Below, piece after piece: positions 6,596 through 9,264 of a stretch of DNA of 9,264 bases. The DNA lies in NCBI GenBank assembly GCA_017630995.1, contig JAGBUD010000140.1:1-9264 (forward strand), read 5' to 3'. The notes beneath the pieces were generated by a model that was given only the letters and a program-made list of their open reading frames with translations, made no database searches and was not told where the DNA came from. Each line of letters opens with the position of its first letter. The stretch's first letter is position 1. A program made the position numbers and the translations under genes. Source of the DNA: Clostridia bacterium. Lineage in GTDB: Bacteria; Bacillota_A; Clostridia; Oscillospirales; CAG-272.

Positions 6596-6610
6596 TGAAA
6601 ATTATTTTCA
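6596..6610. promoter_or_regulatory. Operator-like palindrome 6, upstream of promoter
   Basis: TGAAAATTATTTTCA: perfect arms, again with 7-bp arms around one base. It is the outermost of the six. A lone TGAAAA half-site follows at 6621-6626. Confidence 0.66.
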
Positions 6611-6752
6611 TTATTTTTTGTGAAAATGCGCCTTTGGGGCGCCGTTTCCCTTATTTTTGCGCCCTGCCCCGCCCCTAAAAAAAGAAAAAAGCCCGCAAAA
6701 AACGCGAATGCGGACTAAAAACGAAAATGCGCACAAAAACGAAAATGCGCAC
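6611..6752. other. Non-coding spacer with base-composition shift
   Basis: The stretch 6262-6831 has no convincing gene. Its left part (6262-6610) is the very AT-rich control region described separately. From about 6627 to 6678 it turns GC-rich and C-rich on the plus strand. It then becomes A-rich with short repeats up to the terminator. Open frames through it have low-complexity translations and no ribosome binding sites. Confidence 0.6.
6717..6752. repeat. Two exact tandem copies of an 18-bp repeat
   Basis: AAAAACGAAAATGCGCAC occurs at 6717-6734 and again, identically, at 6735-6752. The segment before it (6697-6716, AAAAACGCGAATGCGGACT-like) resembles a decayed third copy. The copies are directly abutting, without unique spacers, so this is not a CRISPR array. 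It sits just past the terminator of the small membrane-protein operon. Function unknown; replication slippage is the simplest origin. Confidence 0.75.
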
Positions 6753-6786
6753 AAAAAACGAGGATTTCCGATTTCGAAAATCCTCG
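6753..6786 (-). terminator. Rho-independent terminator of the membrane-protein pair
   Basis: A 9-bp inverted repeat, CGAGGATTT (6759-6767) with AAATCCTCG (6778-6786), flanks a 10-nt loop. Read on the minus strand it is followed at once by TTTTTT (6758-6753), which makes a standard intrinsic terminator 46 nt after the stop codon at 6832. It separates this operon from the BMC control region. Confidence 0.8.
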
Positions 6787-6831
6787 TAAAAATATTAAAA
6801 CTCGCCGAGCCGCTTTTTTGCAAGCTCCGCT

Positions 6832-7386
6832 TTATTTCTTTACCCTATAAAAACGAACCTCTACGTAATCCGAGGTTATTTTTCCATCAGTAAAGCTTGC
6901 GGTAAACCTTTTTCTTATACAATTTCTCATTGATATCTCAAAGAGTGTAAAATCCTTAATCGCTTCTTCGTATTTTTCGGTTCCGCCGTCATTGTAATAA
7001 TCTATTATGTCGGTACTGACAAACGTTAATAATCTATACGAAAGGGATGTGTCCACAAAAAACTCATATTCTTCGCCGTTATATTTTACACTGCCGTGCA
7101 TACAAGAGGTAACAGCGTGATTGTAATCTTCAGTGGCAATTTCCAAAACCGTTTTTTCTTTCTCAACGTAAATCTCTGCATCCAGCTCTTTGCTTACCCA
7201 TACGCTTCCTCGAAAATTGCTCGGGTTGAATATTTTGGAGTTAGCCGAACCGTAATAGTCTATTCCCGAAAAAATCAAAATGCAAGCTGCGATTGAGCAA
7301 ATCAACGCGACTAAAGTAAATATATACGCTATGTTTACTGCAAGCAAAAACGCAATTTTTGCTCTTTTTTTAATTTTACTAGTCAT
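6832..7386 (-). CDS. Membrane-anchored protein of unknown function, paralogue B
   Basis: 184-residue protein that I do not recognise. It has a basic N-terminus (SKIKKRAK), one long hydrophobic segment at about 11-40, and a soluble domain of about 140 residues that is probably outside the membrane (positive-inside rule). The domain holds GEEYEFFVD (104-112), a DIIDYY..GGTE.YEE pattern (126-141), DFTLF (145-149) and a final EVRFYR (176-181). The same blocks in the same order and spacing occur in the gene just upstream, so the two are paralogues. The start ATG 7386 has AAGGAG 5 nt upstream. It lies 29 nt after its paralogue and is followed by a terminator, so the pair forms a short operon. Nothing in it suggests a link with the microcompartment. 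Confidence 0.82.
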   Translation of the reverse strand: MTSKIKKRAKIAFLLAVNIAYIFTLVALICSIAACILIFSGIDYYGSANSKIFNPSNFRGSVWVSKELDAEIYVEKEKTVLEIATEDYNHAVTSCMHGSVKYNGEEYEFFVDTSLSYRLLTFVSTDIIDYYNDGGTEKYEEAIKDFTLFEISMRNCIRKRFTASFTDGKITSDYVEVRFYRVKK

Positions 7387-7415
7387 AACAGCTCCTTAAA
7401 TAAAAATGGCAGTGT

Positions 7416-7985
7416 CTATTCTCGGTAAAATTCAATTTCCGTTCCCTCGGGAAGCAATCCTCCATCTTCGAGCATATATACCGAGCATACAAATTTTTTT
7501 AACCCTCTTTTCTTCGAGGTTGCGCAAAACAGTGTATATTCCTCAACAATTTCGTCGTAATCCTCCGTACCGCCCTGCTCGTAATAATCCACTATATCCA
7601 TATTTACAAATCGGAAAAATCCTTCGGGTGGGAATTCATCTACAAAAAAATCATATTCAACACCGTCAATTGTTGCCGTTCCGAAAATTGATGAAGCCAA
7701 GTAATCATACGGTTCGTCGGAAAAGGTGATAACTTTCTTACATGAATCAACGTCAAAACGTATATCCCCATCTTCAGTTGTCCACGACGTGTACGGAAAG
7801 CTGCTCGGTATCAGCAAATAACGCGCCCAATATCCCCACGAGAACATAGCGAAAAAAACAGCCAACGCTATAATCACGCACATGCACGGTATTAAAAGCA
7901 ACTGAACACAGACAAGAGTCGGAGCACCGATTCTAAATGCGCGAGCAAGCTTTTCTTCACCTGCCGTTTTTTCGTTCTTGCTCAT
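7416..7985 (-). CDS. Membrane-anchored protein of unknown function, paralogue A
   Basis: 189-residue protein from the chosen start, not recognised. It has a charged N-terminus, a hydrophobic segment at about 21-48 (rich in Leu, Ile, Val and Cys), then a soluble acidic domain. Shared blocks with the downstream gene are GVEYDFFVD (108-116), a DIVDYY..GGTE.YDE pattern (130-145), EYTLF (149-153) and the C-terminal EIEFYR (183-188). The frame is open to 8012, but that extension reads through the ribosome binding site. ATG 7985 has an excellent AAAGGAGGTG at 7991-8000 and is chosen. It is the first gene of a two-gene operon under the promoter at 8053-8081. It may be a cell-envelope or sensory protein; that is only a guess from the topology. 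Confidence 0.82.
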   Translation of the reverse strand: MSKNEKTAGEEKLARAFRIGAPTLVCVQLLLIPCMCVIIALAVFFAMFSWGYWARYLLIPSSFPYTSWTTEDGDIRFDVDSCKKVITFSDEPYDYLASSIFGTATIDGVEYDFFVDEFPPEGFFRFVNMDIVDYYEQGGTEDYDEIVEEYTLFCATSKKRGLKKFVCSVYMLEDGGLLPEGTEIEFYRE

Positions 7986-8052
7986 TACAGCACCTCCTTT
8001 GACAACAAGCAAGAGTTATTGCAGTCACACTCTTTTCATTTATTATATCTTT

Positions 8053-8081
8053 ATTATATCATAATCTGCCATTTGAGTCAA
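8053..8081 (-). promoter_or_regulatory. Sigma-A promoter of the membrane-protein pair
   Basis: On the minus strand, TTGACT (8081-8076) and TATAAT (8058-8053) are separated by exactly 17 nt. Transcription should begin near 8046, about 61 nt before ATG 7985. The rest of the gap between the AraC-family gene and this gene (7986-8178) shows no other clear signal and no good terminator for the AraC-family gene. Confidence 0.75.
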
Positions 8082-8178
8082 TAAATTTCTCCGAGCCTTG
8101 ATAGAGGGCATTTGTTTATACCGCTTATTATCACTCGGCAATAAATTCCTATCTTTCAATCTTATCCGACAAGGGCTT

Positions 8179-9033
8179 TTACGTTTTTGTCGAGGTGACG
8201 AATCTTCTGTATGCCTTTGGCGTCATACCCACAAAACCGCGGAAAATCTTTATGAAATAGCCCGTGACCGAAAATCCGCATTCAAGCCCTATTTCCGTCA
8301 CACTTTTATCCGTTGTGGCGAGGAGCTTTTTCGCGTTTTCTGTGCGCACGCGGTTGACGTATTTAATAAATCCGCCGCAGTCAAGCTCGCGCATCGCTTG
8401 AGCGAGGGTTGTGTAGCTTACGTTAAAGCGCTTTGCCGCCTCCGCGGCGGAAAGCTCGTTCATAAATTCCTCCTCCACGTATTTGCGAACGGAAGAGACG
8501 AGCTTATTTTTGGATTTTCCCATCGGATACGCAAACTCATCAAGCGCATTTATACCGCTTTTCTTCCAATATTTCATAATGCGCGCGTATATATCTATAA
8601 TGAGCGACCTTGCCGCCAAATCGAATTCAGGGGAAGAATTTTCAGCACAAGCGAGGTGAAATTTCGAAATCAGATTGGAAATTTCCGTGTCCTCAAGGCT
8701 CGAAAATATGCAGTGCGAATCAACCTCACTTGAGAGGGAAAGCAAGGCTCTGCCCGTTCCAAAAAGCTTTTCGGAAAAGCCGATAACCGTTTTTTCTGCG
8801 TTGGGGTCGAGGCAGCTCGTGTTATGCAATCTCCCCGGCGGAATGAACACAAGCGAGCCTGCCGTTAGGGTGTGCCACGTGTCACCGAACATCACCTTGA
8901 CCTCTCCCCTATTAACGTATATTATCTCCGCGCCGCTATGCCAATGCGGAAACGTTCTATTTTCTCCATTTTGGTATTCGCTGCAATAATCCTTTTCTGC
9001 GTCGAACTCTTTGGGTACAAAATATTTATTCAT
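8179..9033 (-). CDS. AraC-family transcriptional regulator with cupin sensor domain
   Basis: 284-residue DNA-binding regulator. The N-terminal half (about 15-90) is a cupin-type ligand-binding domain: PHWHSGAEIIYV with His30, His32 and Glu36, then RGEVKV, and IPPGRLHNT with His70. A helical linker follows. The C-terminal 110 residues hold the two helix-turn-helix motifs of AraC/XylS proteins: the first near 194-214 (SAAEAAKRFNVSYTTLAQAM), the second near 244-265, ending in the family signature GFSVTGYFIKIFRGFVGMTP. Such proteins usually bind a sugar or similar small molecule and activate a neighbouring operon; the ligand here is unknown. The start ATG 9033 has a short GGAG 5 nt upstream. A gene begins divergently 114 nt away and is the most likely target. 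It may be unrelated to the BMC operon, although both could belong to sugar use. Confidence 0.92.
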   Translation of the reverse strand: MNKYFVPKEFDAEKDYCSEYQNGENRTFPHWHSGAEIIYVNRGEVKVMFGDTWHTLTAGSLVFIPPGRLHNTSCLDPNAEKTVIGFSEKLFGTGRALLSLSSEVDSHCIFSSLEDTEISNLISKFHLACAENSSPEFDLAARSLIIDIYARIMKYWKKSGINALDEFAYPMGKSKNKLVSSVRKYVEEEFMNELSAAEAAKRFNVSYTTLAQAMRELDCGGFIKYVNRVRTENAKKLLATTDKSVTEIGLECGFSVTGYFIKIFRGFVGMTPKAYRRFVTSTKT

Positions 9034-9077
9034 AAAATCTCCATAAATGTAGATTTGTTGTATTTTACTGTACTTTT

Positions 9078-9086
9078 ATTATATCA
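9078..9086 (-). promoter_or_regulatory. Probable extended -10 promoter of the AraC-family gene
   Basis: TGATATAAT on the minus strand (9086-9078) is an extended -10 element 44 nt before the start codon. No good -35 box lies 16-18 nt upstream, which fits an activator-dependent or extended -10 promoter. Confidence 0.5.
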
Positions 9087-9101
9087 CCTAATAAAACAAA
9101 A

Positions 9102-9110
9102 TGCTATACT
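9102..9110 (+). promoter_or_regulatory. Probable extended -10 promoter of the divergent gene
   Basis: TGCTATACT on the plus strand is an extended -10 element 37 nt before ATG 9148. Its -35 region would overlap that of the divergent AraC-family promoter. No consensus -35 is visible, which suits a promoter that needs an activator. Confidence 0.45.
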
Positions 9111-9147
9111 TTAGTTAAATAATCCAAAGAAAAAAGTGAATTTTACA

Positions 9148-9264
9148 ATGAACGCTTTATTGCTTGTCATATCCACCCTTATGTCAACGGGAAAGGCAGT
9201 GTTCTGCAAGGCGGTAGGGGCGGGCGGAAAAACCAAAAAGGAAAGGGCGCTTCTCAACTTCGAG
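9148..9264 (+). CDS. Probable membrane transporter, N-terminal fragment (cut by window edge)
   Basis: An open frame of 39 codons runs from ATG 9148 to the window edge without a stop. It begins with a hydrophobic segment (MNALLLVISTLMSTGKAVF) followed by a glycine- and lysine-rich loop (AGGKTKKERALLNFE). This layout resembles the first helix and cytosolic loop of EamA/DMT-family transporters, but so little is visible that the family is tentative. The ribosome binding site is weak (AAAGAAAAAAGTG). A GTG at 9136 is in frame and could be the start instead. It is divergent from the AraC-family gene and probably under its control. Confidence 0.5.
   Translation, partial: MNALLLVISTLMSTGKAVFCKAVGAGGKTKKERALLNFE

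Noticed and set aside
6628..6642. GCGCC/GGCGC hairpin as a second terminator
   Set aside because: The stem is only 5 bp with a 5-nt loop and has no proper T-run on either strand; it is probably a by-product of the GC-rich patch.
6717..6752. CRISPR-like repeats
   Set aside because: The two copies abut directly with no spacers, are only 18 bp, and there are no cas genes.
6611..6823. Small minus-strand frame across the tandem repeat and terminator
   Set aside because: Its repetitive Phe-rich translation comes from the 18-bp repeat, and it runs through an intrinsic terminator. There is no ribosome binding site.
7986..8012. Longer start for membrane protein A at 8012
   Set aside because: The nine extra codons read through a near-perfect Shine-Dalgarno sequence that clearly serves ATG 7985.
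8167..8192. CGACAA/TTGTCG inverted repeat over the AraC-family stop codon
   Set aside because: Six bp with a 14-nt loop, partly inside the coding region, and no T-run on the minus strand, so it is not a terminator.
8098..8733. Plus-strand open frame opposite the AraC-family gene
   Set aside because: Shadow of a gene whose cupin and helix-turn-helix motifs are clear. No ribosome binding site precedes it.

Overview
The window carries most of one end of a bacterial microcompartment (BMC) operon of the fucose/rhamnose type (GRM5/BUF-like), read leftward on the minus strand. The likely source is a gut-type Clostridia (Bacillota) bacterium. I infer this from strong AAGGAG-type ribosome binding sites, sigma-A promoters (TTGACA-N17-TAAAAT), very AT-rich intergenic DNA, and a gene order like the fucose/rhamnose BMC locus of Clostridium phytofermentans. 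The order runs: RpiR-family regulator (6261-5422), acetate/propionate kinase (5332-4145), class II sugar-phosphate aldolase (4105-3353), CoA-acylating aldehyde dehydrogenase (3325-1868), zinc alcohol dehydrogenase (1845-646), a BMC-H shell protein with a long loop (635-318), and a PduA-like BMC-H shell protein (292-17). A further ribosome binding site at the left edge shows that the operon continues outside the window.

Proposed pathway, partly inferred: the aldolase cleaves fuculose-1-phosphate or rhamnulose-1-phosphate to DHAP and lactaldehyde. Lactaldehyde is reduced to 1,2-propanediol and dehydrated to propionaldehyde by an enzyme not in this window. The aldehyde dehydrogenase then makes propionyl-CoA and the alcohol dehydrogenase recycles NAD by making propanol. 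A PduL-type phosphotransacylase (not in the window) would hand propionyl-phosphate to the kinase for ATP. The aldolase, aldehyde dehydrogenase and alcohol dehydrogenase each carry a terminal amphipathic helix with the same hydrophobic register, as expected of encapsulation peptides. The kinase has none and probably stays in the cytosol.

The most striking non-coding element is the control region at about 6289-6610. It holds six copies of a 15-bp palindrome, TGAAAA-N3-TTTTCA (five perfect, one with a single mismatch), three on each side of a near-consensus promoter. They are most simply operators of the RpiR regulator that the same transcript encodes first, which suggests autoregulation and possibly DNA looping.

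Right of this lies an AT-rich spacer with an 18-bp tandem repeat and a minus-strand terminator. Next come two tandem, clearly paralogous, single-membrane-anchor proteins of unknown function (7386-6832 and 7985-7416) with their own promoter. Last are an AraC-family regulator (9033-8179) and, divergent from it, the first 39 codons of a probable membrane protein cut by the window edge (9148-9264).
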